From Paenibacillus sp. LHD-117 (GTDB lineage: Bacteria > Bacillota > Bacilli > Paenibacillales > Paenibacillaceae): a DNA stretch of 64,000 nt. The notes under the pieces are model-generated. The model saw nothing but the letters and a program-made list of their open reading frames with translations, had not been told where the DNA came from and did not search any database. Location of the stretch: positions 17,324 through 81,323 of the forward strand of contig NZ_JAVFVT010000036.1 in assembly GCF_030929555.1 (NCBI RefSeq), given 5' to 3'. Made by a program: the position numbers and the translations under genes. This document shows positions 8,157-18,340 of this stretch, in pieces; the stretch's first letter is position 1; each line of letters begins with the position of its first letter.

Positions 8157-11100
8157 TTATATGGCGTTAATGAACGCCAATAGCCGGTACAGGAAAATCG
8201 CGGTTTCGGCTCTTGTGGCCTGGCCGCTTGGCTTGATCGAACCGCCGTTGCCTCGGATCAGCCCTGCCTCCACCATGCCCGCGACCGTTTCCGCCGCATA
8301 GCCGGACACGCTGCCAGCATCCTTGAATGCTTCGAGCGACGCGGGATCGCCCCCAATCTCACCAGCATCCACCGCCGCGATCGCCCTGGCCGCCATAACC
8401 ATCATCTCTTGCCTGCTCACCTTGTCTTCGGGCGCGAAACGCTCTTCGTCCTTGCCGGTCACGATGCCCAATTGCTTCGCGATCGCGACCGCCTCGGCGT
8501 AATAACGATGCGGGTCGACATCCGGGAACATGTCTTCGGATTCGGACGTCCCCCGCAAGTCCAGCGCGCGAACGAGCATCAGGATGAAGTCCGCCCGGCT
8601 TACGCTCTCGGACGGGCTAAACGCCGTCGTCGAGGTTCCGTTCACGATCCCAAGCTCCGCCAGCTTCGCTACCGCTTCCTGCGCCCAAACATGCTGGTTC
8701 AAGTCGGCGAAATCGGGTGCCGGGATGTTGCGATATACCGCGAATAAGCCCGTTTGGTTCGTCTGGAACCGGATATGTTTGCCCGATTCGAAGTAGGCAG
8801 CGGACGGAACATCCGTCGCTTCACCGTCCGCGATGGACAAAACGCCGATTTCCTCGGGCAACTCTTGGCTTGCGAGCGAGTATGGAACGGTCACGACGAT
8901 TGCCGCCTTCTCGTTTTTCCACTCGTACGTTTTGCCGTCCGTCTCCATGGATAGCTCCAGCACCGGCCTGCCGGCTACGCGGCCTCTTACGTCCGGCTTC
9001 AGCGAGCGGCCGTCCCGTTCCCGGACGTTCACGCGCAGCTGCTTGCCGGTCTGGGACGTCTTCGGCAGCATGTCACCGGCGAGCAAGACCGTCGCCGAAG
9101 GGAGCTGCGCTTCGATCGTTAGGTTCGGATAATCGGAGAGGAATGCGGACGGAAAATCCAACGCGTAAAGCTCGGCATCGCCCGTGCCTTTCAGCACGAT
9201 CGTGGCCCGCAGCTTGCCGTCCTTATCCGGCTTCGCCGCCGCGATCGCCTTCCGCAAGTCCTGCTCGCCGACCGTACCGACGGCCGTTTTGCCGCCTTGC
9301 TCCGGCTTCGCGCTGATCTCCGCTTTGACCGAGCCGTCCGCTTGCGGCTTGAACAGGTCGACGCTCGGCGTGACGGGATCGCCTCCACCGCCGCCGGGAG
9401 CAGGCTTTTTGTATTCGAACGTTACCTTCATCGGTTCATTCATGTCGTCCGTCGACACATACGCTTCGTAGATGCCTTCGGTATTGCCGGTCAGCGTGAA
9501 TTCGAACCGGAAGCTCCCCGCTTCCGTACTAGCCGTATCGGCTTCATGGTGCAGCTTCCCTTTCGGATCCATCACCTTCAAACTCACGTTCGCAAGGTCG
9601 CCGTTCATGATCAATCCGTCCACGGTTACTTTCTTGGATGCCGCGTCGATCGACGCTCTCACCCCGTCTATGCGTTTTTCTTCCGGCTCGCCTTCCAATT
9701 GAAAGACGCCGAATTCATAGAAGGAATAACCGTAAAACGTCTCCCTCTTCACGCCTTCGAACTTGACGTATCTGGCGCTGATCGGCTCGAACCGAACCGT
9801 CTCCTTGCCGTCCTTCGCCGTAATGAGCGCGTCCTGCCCCATCACGTTCGTCCACGTTTGTTTATCGCCCGAGACGAGCAGCTTGTAGGTTTTGGCGCGC
9901 GCGTACTCCCAATCGATCCGGACCGTGTCCAGCTCTTTCGATTCCCCAAGATCGACCTGGAACCACGTGTTGTCGTACAGCTCGCTTGCCCATCTCGTGG
10001 ACGGGAAGCCGTCGACCGCTTTCGCCGGCATCAGGTTCGGGCTGCCCGCTTCCACCGTCGAAGCTTCCGCTGTTTTATCCGTCGCCAAGTTGCCAATTAA
10101 ATAGTAGACGCTTTCCTTCAGCGCGTTATAAGCGCCGTCCGTTAGGACGCCTTGCTGCTTGAATAAGTCCAGCTTGGCATTAAATCCTTTCGTGTATGCC
10201 TCGGCTTTCGTCTCATCGATCCCCTTGTAACGCTTCATCAGCTCCAAATAGTTGTTCAGGGAGCGAACCGCGGCGGCATCCGTGATCGCACCGTCGGCTC
10301 CGAATCGGTCGACGGCCGCTTTCATGGTCGACGCGTTTGCTTCGGCCTCGATGACGTATGTCGTTTTGCGGGACTTGCCCGCCGCTACCGTAACGACCAA
10401 CTCGTGTTTGCCCGGCTTCCCCGCCAGATCGATCTCGGTGCCCTCCGTGTACGGCTTTCCGTTAAAGGCGGCCGTTACTTTGGTGAGCCCGCTGCCGTCG
10501 TCGTTAGGAATGTCCCAAGTGAACTGAACCTTCTCCGTTTCCGGGATGGACGCGCCCCCTTGAAGGAGCTCTCCGTTCATTCTCACTTCGGCTTCCGGCG
10601 GCAAAGCGTTGTTTACGACGTACGTGCCTTTCGCGAACTGATACAGCCAATCGTACAGAACCCTTGTCGCGGGATCCGCGCTCACCGCCGTATCGTACAC
10701 GGCATTATTGCCTTGATAGTACGCCTTGAAGCCCGATTGCATCAATCCGGTCTGAGCGCCGCTGTTCAAGTAATCGATGTACCGCTCCCGGAATACGGCG
10801 TCGGTCATCATCCGGTCGTCGAATTCGAGCTCGAGGCTCATCCCATACCGCTTCGCGATGTTGGCGGCGTCTTCGAGGCGGTCAACATCCATCGGCTCGA
10901 AAAAGTAATTCGGCTGGAACGAGACGGCATCGATGCCGACATCTTTCCACATATGGGCCTTATACGCCAAGAAATGCGGGATCCAGAAAAACTTGAGCCC
11001 TTCGTTATGCACTTTCACGCTCGTCGACTTCAGTAGATCCGGCCCTTTTGGTCCCGTGCTGATCTGTTCCTCCAGCCAGTACAAGCCGACCAGCTCGAGG

Positions 11101-12308
11101 TGGGAGTAGCCCGCTGCCGTCCAACGCTGCTGTACCAGATCCAGCCACCACTGGACGACCTTTTCCCTATTTGACAGCGCTTGCAATTCACCGACAGAGG
11201 ATGCGCTGAAGTTTTCCGATACGCCGTCGCCGTCCACGTCGCCGAAGTCGGTCATATATTCGCCCGGATCCGGGATCATGAGCACGACCTTCAGCTTCTC
11301 GTCAGGCTTGGCGAGCTTGGCCCCGACCTCCTTGTTCGCTTCGTTCAGCTGGTACATGTCGCCCGTCGCGGCGAACGTTTTGTTGAGATACCATTCCCAA
11401 TCGCTCTTATTGGCGCCGCCATTGTAGCCGCGTCCTGCCGACGAGGTCAGTCCGAGGTACAGAATACCATCGAACAGCCGGTCGACCGGCACGCCATCCT
11501 TATTCACGTAACTGATATTGGGAATGATCCGCTCCTTCGTCCAATCCCCCTTGCCGTTCGGGTAATGGCCGTTATACAGAAGGCCGAGGTTATGGATGCC
11601 CGCCGTCGCTTCGCCCGGCGCCAATAGAGCCGGCTGCTCGGCTGGAACCGCCACGGCGCCCGCGACCTGACCGTCCGCGCCGATGATTTCGATCTCGTCG
11701 ATGAACGTCCACGCTCTCGTATGCATGGAGAACGTCACTTTCACGTATCGCGCATAAGCCATGTCCGCGTCCAGGTTGCCGCTTTTGATGCCGTCCGCGC
11801 TGCCGTTCCATTCGTATACCTCTTCTCTCGGAGGCCCGTCCCCCCATAGCAGCTGAGTCGACTTGTGGGTTAGCGTTCCCCAGTTCACCTTGTCGTCGGA
11901 GGCGTACATCGATACCGTAAGCGGCACGAGCATCGAATTCGTCGGCCAATCCTGCATGAACCGCGCCTTGATGGCGGAGATCGACTTGCGCTCGCCCAGG
12001 TCGAAAACGACCTCGCGCGTCATCTTCTTCACATGCCCGACCCACGCCGGATCGGACATATTCAGCGCCCCATGCACGCCGTCCGTCAGCTTCCGCGCGC
12101 CGTCGGGATAAGCGGCCTCCGGCGCCTCCGACCATTCGTAGTCCAGTCCGAGCGCAAGGTTCCGGAGCTGCGGGCCATCCGCTTCCGCTTGGATTTCCGG
12201 CTGCGCCGCCTCCTGACCCTGCGTCTCCGCATAGGCGGACGGCGCAAGCGCCAGCAGCATGGCCGCCGAGACGGCGAGCGCCATCCATTTTTTCGTACGT
12301 TTCATCAT
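8157..12308 (-). CDS. Giant secreted DUF4855 protein with discoidin and SLH domains
   Basis: A 1383-residue extracellular protein. The signal peptide ends after LALAPSAYA (cleavage near residue 27). Next come a discoidin-like region (about 40-215; TREVVFDLGERKSISAIKA), a DUF4855 domain (about 225-540; LFDGILYLGL, WEWYLNKTF), a linker, an F5/8 type C domain (about 740-873; AVDGFPSTRWASELYDNTWF) and three SLH repeats (about 1193-1383; ARPVSRADF-like pattern as SVSRADFILMLVRALDL). Discoidin domains usually bind glycans and SLH repeats tether to the wall, so it likely acts on polysaccharide at the surface. I chose ATG 12308 because AAAGGGAG lies 6 bases upstream and the signal peptide begins there. 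Its promoter shares a box with two neighbouring carbohydrate genes. Confidence 0.9.
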   Translation of the reverse strand: MMKRTKKWMALAVSAAMLLALAPSAYAETQGQEAAQPEIQAEADGPQLRNLALGLDYEWSEAPEAAYPDGARKLTDGVHGALNMSDPAWVGHVKKMTREVVFDLGERKSISAIKARFMQDWPTNSMLVPLTVSMYASDDKVNWGTLTHKSTQLLWGDGPPREEVYEWNGSADGIKSGNLDADMAYARYVKVTFSMHTRAWTFIDEIEIIGADGQVAGAVAVPAEQPALLAPGEATAGIHNLGLLYNGHYPNGKGDWTKERIIPNISYVNKDGVPVDRLFDGILYLGLTSSAGRGYNGGANKSDWEWYLNKTFAATGDMYQLNEANKEVGAKLAKPDEKLKVVLMIPDPGEYMTDFGDVDGDGVSENFSASSVGELQALSNREKVVQWWLDLVQQRWTAAGYSHLELVGLYWLEEQISTGPKGPDLLKSTSVKVHNEGLKFFWIPHFLAYKAHMWKDVGIDAVSFQPNYFFEPMDVDRLEDAANIAKRYGMSLELEFDDRMMTDAVFRERYIDYLNSGAQTGLMQSGFKAYYQGNNAVYDTAVSADPATRVLYDWLYQFAKGTYVVNNALPPEAEVRMNGELLQGGASIPETEKVQFTWDIPNDDGSGLTKVTAAFNGKPYTEGTEIDLAGKPGKHELVVTVAAGKSRKTTYVIEAEANASTMKAAVDRFGADGAITDAAAVRSLNNYLELMKRYKGIDETKAEAYTKGFNAKLDLFKQQGVLTDGAYNALKESVYYLIGNLATDKTAEASTVEAGSPNLMPAKAVDGFPSTRWASELYDNTWFQVDLGESKELDTVRIDWEYARAKTYKLLVSGDKQTWTNVMGQDALITAKDGKETVRFEPISARYVKFEGVKRETFYGYSFYEFGVFQLEGEPEEKRIDGVRASIDAASKKVTVDGLIMNGDLANVSLKVMDPKGKLHHEADTASTEAGSFRFEFTLTGNTEGIYEAYVSTDDMNEPMKVTFEYKKPAPGGGGGDPVTPSVDLFKPQADGSVKAEISAKPEQGGKTAVGTVGEQDLRKAIAAAKPDKDGKLRATIVLKGTGDAELYALDFPSAFLSDYPNLTIEAQLPSATVLLAGDMLPKTSQTGKQLRVNVRERDGRSLKPDVRGRVAGRPVLELSMETDGKTYEWKNEKAAIVVTVPYSLASQELPEEIGVLSIADGEATDVPSAAYFESGKHIRFQTNQTGLFAVYRNIPAPDFADLNQHVWAQEAVAKLAELGIVNGTSTTAFSPSESVSRADFILMLVRALDLRGTSESEDMFPDVDPHRYYAEAVAIAKQLGIVTGKDEERFAPEDKVSRQEMMVMAARAIAAVDAGEIGGDPASLEAFKDAGSVSGYAAETVAGMVEAGLIRGNGGSIKPSGQATRAETAIFLYRLLAFINAI

Positions 12309-12369
12309 GTTCTGCTCCCTTTCCATGTTAGAGTCGTAGAACGAGAACAATCGCGTCGTCCATACAGTA

Positions 12370-12436
12370 ACAATAAGAAACTTGCCCCGCCGATCAAAGA
12401 GATAAGTTCCGACTTTGCATATACATTTGTTTACTT
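12370..12436 (-). promoter_or_regulatory. Promoter of DUF4855 gene with shared upstream box (copy A)
   Basis: On the minus strand: TTTGAT, 17 bp, TATTGT (-10 at 12375-12370). An upstream box, written on the plus strand as TATACATTTGTTTAC (12420-12434), begins 45 bp before the -10. Near-identical boxes sit at 44-46 bp in two other promoters (13966, 21118). Confidence 0.55.
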
Positions 12437-12544
12437 GGCTTAGCCGAGGCGGCGAAAGGGCGCAGCGCCGGGCCCGCTTCGCGGTTCGGCAGTTGCCGGT
12501 GATAGGTATGCGGTTCCGGCGCAGGCGTTTCTCGCAATCCTGCC

Positions 12545-12583
12545 AAAAAAACCTCACGGGGAGCATCGGCTCGCCTCGTGAGG
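12545..12583 (-). terminator. Terminator after the Gfo/Idh/MocA gene
   Basis: On the minus strand CCTCACG (from 12583) pairs with CGTGAGG, followed by TTTTTTT. It separates the oxidoreductase from the DUF4855 gene, which therefore has its own promoter. Confidence 0.85.
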
Positions 12584-12602
12584 CTTAAGTATGGCAAAAA
12601 GT

Positions 12603-13877
12603 CTAGCGAACCTCCGCTCCCTGCTCCCGCAGATCGGCAATGCGGACGGCAAGGCCGTCGTTCAAGCGGGAATGTTCGGCCGCGAAGGCAATCAAGTGGC
12701 TTTGCAGCGAAGCCGTGGCGGACGTGAGTCCCTGAGCCGGGTTGCGGTCAAAGCCGCGGACGCCCTGCAGGAACGCGCTCACCATCCGTTCGTCGCCGCC
12801 TCCATGCCCGTCGCCTTCGACGTTGCAGCGGATCTCGACGCGCTCGCCAGTCGCATGGCGGAACAGCGTGAACGAGCCCTTGTCCATGTCTCCTAAAATT
12901 TCGCCGCCCGTGCCCATGATCTGCACGCGGCGCGTCCCGCTCTCGGTATGCCCCGTCATGATGAACGACGCGCTCGCACCGTTCGCGAACGCCATGTTAA
13001 CCACTTGATGGTCCACGACGTTGTTGTCGCAGCGATAGACGCAGCGCCCGAACGGACCTTCCTTCAGCGCCTTGAGGATACCCTCCTGGCTTAGGTCGTC
13101 CGTCATGTACCGCGCCCACTCGCGGCTCGGCTGCTGCAGGTACTGCTTCAGCGCCGAGAACGCGCAGTCCCGCTCCACCGCGCAGCCGTCGATGCATCGC
13201 TCGGCCGAACCGTCCGGCGCGTTCTCCGCCCGGAAGTGCAGCAAAGAGCCAAACGAGCTGACGCCGGTGCAAGGCTGCTGCATGAGCCAAGAAATCAAGT
13301 CCAAGTCGTGGCAGGACTTCGCCAGAATCATCGGGCTCGTCTCCTCCGACTTGCGCCAATTGCCCCGCACGTAGCTATGCGTCATATGGCGGTAGCCGAC
13401 GTTTTCGGTGAGCTGGATCGTCCCCACGGTGCCGAGCTCGCCGTCGTCGATGCACTTCTTGATGCCGGACCAGAACGGCGAATACCGCAGCACATGCGTC
13501 ACGGCGAGCAGGCGCCCGAATTGGTGCGAAGCCTCCTCCAATCGGATGCATTCCTCCATGGAAGGGGACATCGGCTTCTCCAGCATAACGTGGTAGCCAA
13601 GCTCCATCGCCTTCATGGCCGGCTCGTAATGCATCCGGTCGAGCGTGCAAATGATCATGACGTCGGCGATGAGGCCTTGGTCGAACGCGCGCTCCCAGCT
13701 ATCGTAAGCATGCTCCGGCCCGATTCCGTGAAGATCGGCGAACCTGCTTCTTCGTTCGTCGTCCGGCTCGGCTACCGCAACGATCTTTAGTTCATTCGGA
13801 AATTTCTCCGCGTAGGGTCCGTAAATATATCTTCCTCTGCTGCCTGCGCCCAACATGACGGCTGTTAATGGTTTCAA
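12603..13877 (-). CDS. Gfo/Idh/MocA-family NAD(P)-dependent oxidoreductase
   Basis: A 424-residue cytoplasmic dehydrogenase. The N-terminal Rossmann fold carries VMLGAGSRGRYIYGPYA (residues about 7-23), and the conserved EKP of the family is in VMLEKPMSPSMEE near 100. The C-terminal domain has SCHDLDLISWLM, the substrate-side histidine/aspartate motif. The middle is Cys-rich (ERCIDGCAVERDCAF), as seen in a subgroup of this family. Start is TTG 13877 with GGAGGAG 5 bases upstream. Downstream of the response-regulator gene but with its own box-containing promoter. Likely converts a sugar or inositol derivative imported by the nearby transporter; substrate not predictable. Confidence 0.88.
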   Translation of the reverse strand: MKPLTAVMLGAGSRGRYIYGPYAEKFPNELKIVAVAEPDDERRSRFADLHGIGPEHAYDSWERAFDQGLIADVMIICTLDRMHYEPAMKAMELGYHVMLEKPMSPSMEECIRLEEASHQFGRLLAVTHVLRYSPFWSGIKKCIDDGELGTVGTIQLTENVGYRHMTHSYVRGNWRKSEETSPMILAKSCHDLDLISWLMQQPCTGVSSFGSLLHFRAENAPDGSAERCIDGCAVERDCAFSALKQYLQQPSREWARYMTDDLSQEGILKALKEGPFGRCVYRCDNNVVDHQVVNMAFANGASASFIMTGHTESGTRRVQIMGTGGEILGDMDKGSFTLFRHATGERVEIRCNVEGDGHGGGDERMVSAFLQGVRGFDRNPAQGLTSATASLQSHLIAFAAEHSRLNDGLAVRIADLREQGAEVR

Positions 13878-13914
13878 CGTTTCTCCTCCTCGTAGCGCCT
13901 TCTATCGCCCTTTC

Positions 13915-13980
13915 ATTGTAGAAGCGAAAGCAAGCCGGGAGAAAGAGACCGTTCCTTACATTTCGTATACATTTATTGAC
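13915..13980 (-). promoter_or_regulatory. Promoter of oxidoreductase gene with shared upstream box (copy B)
   Basis: The -10 is TACAAT at 13920-13915 on the minus strand with no good -35. The box TATACATTTATTGAC (plus strand, 13966-13980) starts 46 bp upstream and overlaps the stop codon of the response-regulator gene. The weak -35 fits activator dependence. Confidence 0.55.
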
Positions 13981-15661
13981 CTTTCGCTTGCGGCTGGCTG
14001 CGCGCCGAACGGAATTCGAGCGGCGTCGAATCGTTCTGCTTCTTGAAGAACCGAATGAACGCCAGCGCCGAGTTGTAACCTAGCGCAGCCGCGATCTCGT
14101 TTACTTTCATCGACGTGTTCAGCAGCATGTCCTGAGCCGTCACGTTGCGGAAGTCATTGACGTATTTGGACAAGCCGATGCCCGTGCTCTGCTTGTAGAG
14201 CCGCGACAGATACGACGGGTTCAGCCCTACGTAATCGGCCAGCGCGTTCAAGGAAATATCGGTCGCGATATGCTCCTCGATGTAGCGATGCACCTTATTG
14301 ACGACCTCCGTCGGAAGCAGCGTGCCGTTCAGCGTATTCCATTCGAAAAAACAATCGGCCAACTGGCGGTAATAATGAACCAGCTCCGGCCATGGCAGCG
14401 CGTCGCCCCGCCCGAACAGCGGTTCGAGGTCCATCTGCGTATTGGCATGCTCGCAAGCATCCCGGTTGCGATGGAGGTGGAACAGGAATACCGCGGAGAT
14501 CGAATGGTACAATTCGATTTTCCTCTCGTTCGGCATCCCCGGCTCGTTCCAGATCGCCGTCAGTTCGGCATACAGCTTGTAAAAGGGCTCCCGATGGTTG
14601 TTCTCCAGGCAGCCCGCCAGCAGCTGAACCCGGGCGTGGTAGAAGCCGTCCCGGTGTCCGGCAGTCTTGGCGGCTTCCTCCACCTCCGCGGATTGGTCCC
14701 GATCGATCAGGATCACCTCGTGAAACAAACCGTGCCCCTGTGCCAAATCGTATTTGACGGAATGGAACCGGTCCGATAAGTTCTCCCACTCCGCGGGCTG
14801 GCTCCCAAACGCAAAAGAAACCGAAAGGCCAAGCAGCTGCTTGCAGGTAGCCTGCACCGTTTCCAATATGCCGCCTGTATATCGGACAGCTCTTACAGCA
14901 TCCATGATGCCGGCTTCGGCCGAGCCGTCGTCGTCCCGGGCTTGCGGCTGAACGAGCCAGACGATCTTCGACAGCTCGAACACGACGGAGTGGCAGCGCA
15001 CCCCCATGGACAAATATTCGTCGCCGACATTCTGAAGCGCGTAGGCCAGCAGCGCCTTGTCCGGCGCGGAGAACATCTCCTTCCAGGCGTCGATCCGCCC
15101 GATGAGCACGTGAACCGGCAAGCGCGGATCGAGCGGAATATCCATCTCGCGGAACAATCGTTCCAGCTCGCTTCGCGATGCCGTTTTGCCTTGCAGCAGC
15201 CCTAACATATACTCCTTCTGAAGCGAGGGCAGCGCGCGTCTCATGCTGGTCTGCGCTTTCCTGACGATCTGAGCTTGGTCCCGCTCTTCGTCTAGTTTCC
15301 CGATGGCCCGTTCCACGGCCTCGATGATCTTGTCGTCGCTCTCGACCTTCAGGATATAGTCGAATCCGCCATGCGTCACCGCGTCCCTCGCATACTGGAA
15401 GTCGTTATACCCCGTCAGGAAAATCACCTTGCAGGACGGCCATTGCGCCTTGATCTCGCGCAGCAGCCCGATGCCTTCGATACCGGGCATCTTAATGTCG
15501 GAGAGCACGATATCGACGCGGTGCCGGGACAAAAGCTCGAGCGCCTCTTCCCCCGAATAGGCCTTCATGGCCTCAAGCTCCAAACGCTCCGTTCCCTGGA
15601 ACAGCTCCAGCAGACCGTCCACGATTATCGGCAGGTCATCGACGATGAGCAGTCTATACAT
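13973..15661 (-). CDS. Response regulator with AraC-type DNA-binding domain (YesN-like)
   Basis: A 562-residue regulator. The receiver domain (1-125) has LLIVDDLP, the phosphoacceptor in IVLSDIKMPG (Asp near 55) and the switch region VIFLTGYNDF. After a long middle region comes an AraC/XylS double helix-turn-helix at about 455-555 (LNALADYVGLNPSYLSRLYK; VNEIAAALGYNSALAFIRFF). It lies 12 bp after the kinase gene, so the two are cotranscribed behind the ABC transporter genes. It is the natural candidate to bind the box shared by the promoters at 12.4, 13.9 and 21.1 kb. Confidence 0.92.
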   Translation of the reverse strand: MYRLLIVDDLPIIVDGLLELFQGTERLELEAMKAYSGEEALELLSRHRVDIVLSDIKMPGIEGIGLLREIKAQWPSCKVIFLTGYNDFQYARDAVTHGGFDYILKVESDDKIIEAVERAIGKLDEERDQAQIVRKAQTSMRRALPSLQKEYMLGLLQGKTASRSELERLFREMDIPLDPRLPVHVLIGRIDAWKEMFSAPDKALLAYALQNVGDEYLSMGVRCHSVVFELSKIVWLVQPQARDDDGSAEAGIMDAVRAVRYTGGILETVQATCKQLLGLSVSFAFGSQPAEWENLSDRFHSVKYDLAQGHGLFHEVILIDRDQSAEVEEAAKTAGHRDGFYHARVQLLAGCLENNHREPFYKLYAELTAIWNEPGMPNERKIELYHSISAVFLFHLHRNRDACEHANTQMDLEPLFGRGDALPWPELVHYYRQLADCFFEWNTLNGTLLPTEVVNKVHRYIEEHIATDISLNALADYVGLNPSYLSRLYKQSTGIGLSKYVNDFRNVTAQDMLLNTSMKVNEIAAALGYNSALAFIRFFKKQNDSTPLEFRSARSQPQAKGQ

Positions 15662-15673
15662 GCGGATTCCCCC

Positions 15674-17407
15674 TCAGCTCGCGCTCAATTTTATTCTCAC
15701 TTGCAAGCCGCCCAGCTCGGAACGGTCTACCGAGATCCCGTAGTCCTCCCCGCAGCGCAGCTGGATTCGACGGTGTACGTTCAGAAGGCCCGTCGTTTCC
15801 TCGATCCTGTTCGCGGAGTAGCGCAGCTTCTTCCGGATGAGCTCGATCTCCTCGTCCGTGATGCGGTCGCCGTTATCCTCGACGTAGAAGGAAAACGCGC
15901 CGTCCTTCAGATCGCTATGCACCCATAGCTCGCCTGAGCCTAACATTTGGCCGAAGGCGTGTTTGTACGCGTTCTCGATGACGGGCTGAAGGATCAGCCT
16001 CGGAACGGGCATGTCGTGGTTATCGCAGTCGAAGGCTACCTGTATCCGCTCCCCGTAACAAATCGACTGCATCTCGACGTACGTGCGGGAATGCTCCGTC
16101 TCCAGCGCGAGCGGGATATCGTCTTCGTCGTTGCGCGTAATGAACTGGAAGTACTGACCGATATGGAGGCAGAACCGGTAGGCTTTCTCCTGTTGATTCC
16201 CCGACTTGATCAGTCTGCACAATACGAAAAAGCAATTATAGAGAAAATGGGGATTGATCTGCGACTGCAGCCGTTTCAGCTCCGAACGCTGGTTGCGGAT
16301 TTGTCCCTCGTAATTTTCTTCGATCAACGTTTTCAAATGTCGCACCGTATCGTTGAAGGCTTCGTACAAGTAGCCGAATTCGTCGGCCCCGCGGTCGATC
16401 GCGATCGTCTCCAGCCGGTTCTGCTGAACCCTTCGGAAGGAATGAACAAGCTTCATGAGCGGACGGTAAATGAACATCCGCAGGAAATATGTGAAGTACA
16501 ACACGATGACGACCGCGAGCGCGCATGCCCACCAGAACAAGGTCTGGTACACCTGCAGCGAGCCTAGAACCGACCCTTCGGGCACGTAGGTAATCGCATA
16601 TGCGTTCCAAATGTCGGAATGCGTATAGACGGCCATATAGGATTCGCCTTTAAAGGTGACGGTTTCGCTGCCTTCCTTGGCACCCGAGCCTCTCTTCGAC
16701 GCTGCGAGTGCTTTCATATGCCGCAGCAATTCGGCGTCCGCGCCGCTCTCGATGCTCCAATTCCGCTCCAGATTGAGCAGTACGCTGCTCCCGCCCCGCG
16801 TGCCTCCGATCTGCGATAGCGTTTTCCTGATTTCGGAAATCGACAGCTCCACCGACACGATATATAACGGATGTTTGGTCGTGCTGTTCGGGTACTGCAT
16901 GGATATGAACAGCCGGTCACGCCAAGCGATGAACGGCTCCGCGTACAGCTTCTCGCTTTGTCTCATCGCCGCGTATTCATCCTCTTCGAGGAAGGTTTCG
17001 AAGCTATTGCTCAGCACCGTCCGCTCGATGACCGGAATAAAAGCTTTTGTCTCCCGGATGAACGGACTCGAATTCCTCATGAGGTCTAGCCTTTTTTGAA
17101 TATCCAAAATTTTGCTGGATTTCTCATAGGAGCTCATGTCATTGCCCGTCGTCGCGATCTCCATCAAATCCTGATCCATGACGTAGTTGGGCAAATAGCG
17201 GCCGATGCGGTCCGCTTCCTTGTCGAGCGAATCCATGTAATACTCCGTCGTACCCAGCACCGAACCCGAAATTTCGCCGCGAATGCGCCCGGAGCCCTGC
17301 TCGATAATCATCCACGTAATCGCCAAGAGCGGCAATAAGGCCGCCAGAAAGGCGACCATTATTTTCGGAAATATGGAGGAGTTGGTAAGGAATAGTCCAC
17401 TCTTCAT
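15674..17407 (-). CDS. Sensor histidine kinase (YesM-like)
   Basis: A 577-residue membrane kinase. A transmembrane segment near 12-32 and another near 280-300 flank a large extracellular sensor; HAMP follows, then the His_kinase region with LQSQINPHFLYNCFF (phosphoacceptor His) and an HATPase domain (LILQPVIENAYKHAF; FYVEDNGD). Start at ATG 17407 (MKSGLF) is preceded by GGGGGGAC; the upstream ATG at 17422 is less likely. Together with the next gene it forms a two-component system that probably senses an extracellular saccharide, as such pairs usually do. Confidence 0.92.
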   Translation of the reverse strand: MKSGLFLTNSSIFPKIMVAFLAALLPLLAITWMIIEQGSGRIRGEISGSVLGTTEYYMDSLDKEADRIGRYLPNYVMDQDLMEIATTGNDMSSYEKSSKILDIQKRLDLMRNSSPFIRETKAFIPVIERTVLSNSFETFLEEDEYAAMRQSEKLYAEPFIAWRDRLFISMQYPNSTTKHPLYIVSVELSISEIRKTLSQIGGTRGGSSVLLNLERNWSIESGADAELLRHMKALAASKRGSGAKEGSETVTFKGESYMAVYTHSDIWNAYAITYVPEGSVLGSLQVYQTLFWWACALAVVIVLYFTYFLRMFIYRPLMKLVHSFRRVQQNRLETIAIDRGADEFGYLYEAFNDTVRHLKTLIEENYEGQIRNQRSELKRLQSQINPHFLYNCFFVLCRLIKSGNQQEKAYRFCLHIGQYFQFITRNDEDDIPLALETEHSRTYVEMQSICYGERIQVAFDCDNHDMPVPRLILQPVIENAYKHAFGQMLGSGELWVHSDLKDGAFSFYVEDNGDRITDEEIELIRKKLRYSANRIEETTGLLNVHRRIQLRCGEDYGISVDRSELGGLQVRIKLSAS

Positions 17408-17432
17408 CGTTCGTCCCCCCATGCGCCGGCTT

Positions 17433-18317
17433 CTATTCCTTCACGCTTCCCATAACGATGCCTTTGATGAAAAACCGCTGCAGGAACGGGTACACGATCA
17501 GGATCGGGAAGGCCGCCACGAAAATTTGGGCCGCCCTGCTCGTGCGGTCGGACAGCTTCATCATCAGCTCGACGTTTTCCGCTTTAATAAACCGGAAATC
17601 CAGCTTAATAATAACGGTCTGCAAGAAGGTTTGCAGCGGATAATTTTCAGTATGATTCATGTACAGCATCCCGTCAAACCAGCTGTTCCAGTGTCCGACC
17701 ATCGTGAAGAGTCCCGTCGTCGCCAGCGCCGGAAGCGAAAGCGGCACGTAAATTTTCCACAGGGTAAGGAAATGCCCCGCGCCGTCGATCCGCGCCGACT
17801 CCTCCAGCTCCTTCGGCAGGCTCCGGTAGAAGTTCAGCAGCAGGATAACGTTGAACACCGGAATCGCGGTAGGAAGAATAAGCGCGCCCATCGTATCGAT
17901 CAAGCCGAGCGACTTTACGGTCAAGTAGGAAGGGATCAGCCCTCCGCTGAACAGGATCGTGAATACGAACAACCAGGCGTAGAACGTCCGAAGACGCAGC
18001 TGGCGCGGATCCTTGGACAAGGGATAAGCCGTGATGATCATCAGCAGCATGCTGAGGGATGTGCCGAACACGACGCGCTGGACCGACACCCAGAATGCGC
18101 GCAAATATTCCGGCTTCCCGAAAACATTCTCGTAAGCGGCAGTCGTGAATTCGACGGGCCATAGCGCCACCTTGCCCGCGGCCGCCGCGGCGCCGGAGCT
18201 GAACGAGATGGCCAGGATGTGAATAATCGGCATAAGGCATAACAAAGAAATGAGCAGCAGGAATGCATAGTTGCAGCCTTCGAACAGCTTTCTGCCCCAT
18301 GATCTGTTTATGGTCAT
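17433..18317 (-). CDS. Carbohydrate ABC transporter permease (LplC/MalG-like)
   Basis: A 294-residue inner-membrane protein with six predicted helices. The ATPase-contact loop is EESARIDGAGHFLTLWKI (EAA motif, about 190-207). N-terminal NRSWGRKLFEGCNYAFLLLI and C-terminal QRFFIKGIVMGSVKE are typical of the LplC branch. AAGGGAG precedes the ATG by 7 bases. It follows the LplB-like permease by 23 bp and precedes the kinase by 25 bp. No ATPase gene is present; this class usually shares a common MsmX-type ATPase encoded elsewhere. Confidence 0.92.
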   Translation of the reverse strand: MTINRSWGRKLFEGCNYAFLLLISLLCLMPIIHILAISFSSGAAAAAGKVALWPVEFTTAAYENVFGKPEYLRAFWVSVQRVVFGTSLSMLLMIITAYPLSKDPRQLRLRTFYAWLFVFTILFSGGLIPSYLTVKSLGLIDTMGALILPTAIPVFNVILLLNFYRSLPKELEESARIDGAGHFLTLWKIYVPLSLPALATTGLFTMVGHWNSWFDGMLYMNHTENYPLQTFLQTVIIKLDFRFIKAENVELMMKLSDRTSRAAQIFVAAFPILIVYPFLQRFFIKGIVMGSVKE

Positions 18318-18340
18318 GGTAGTTCTCCCTTCTGCATCGC

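Noticed and set aside
12309..12566. Extension of the DUF4855 protein to 1469 residues
   Set aside because: A clear ribosome binding site and signal peptide mark the start at 12308, and the extension would cross the promoter and a terminator.
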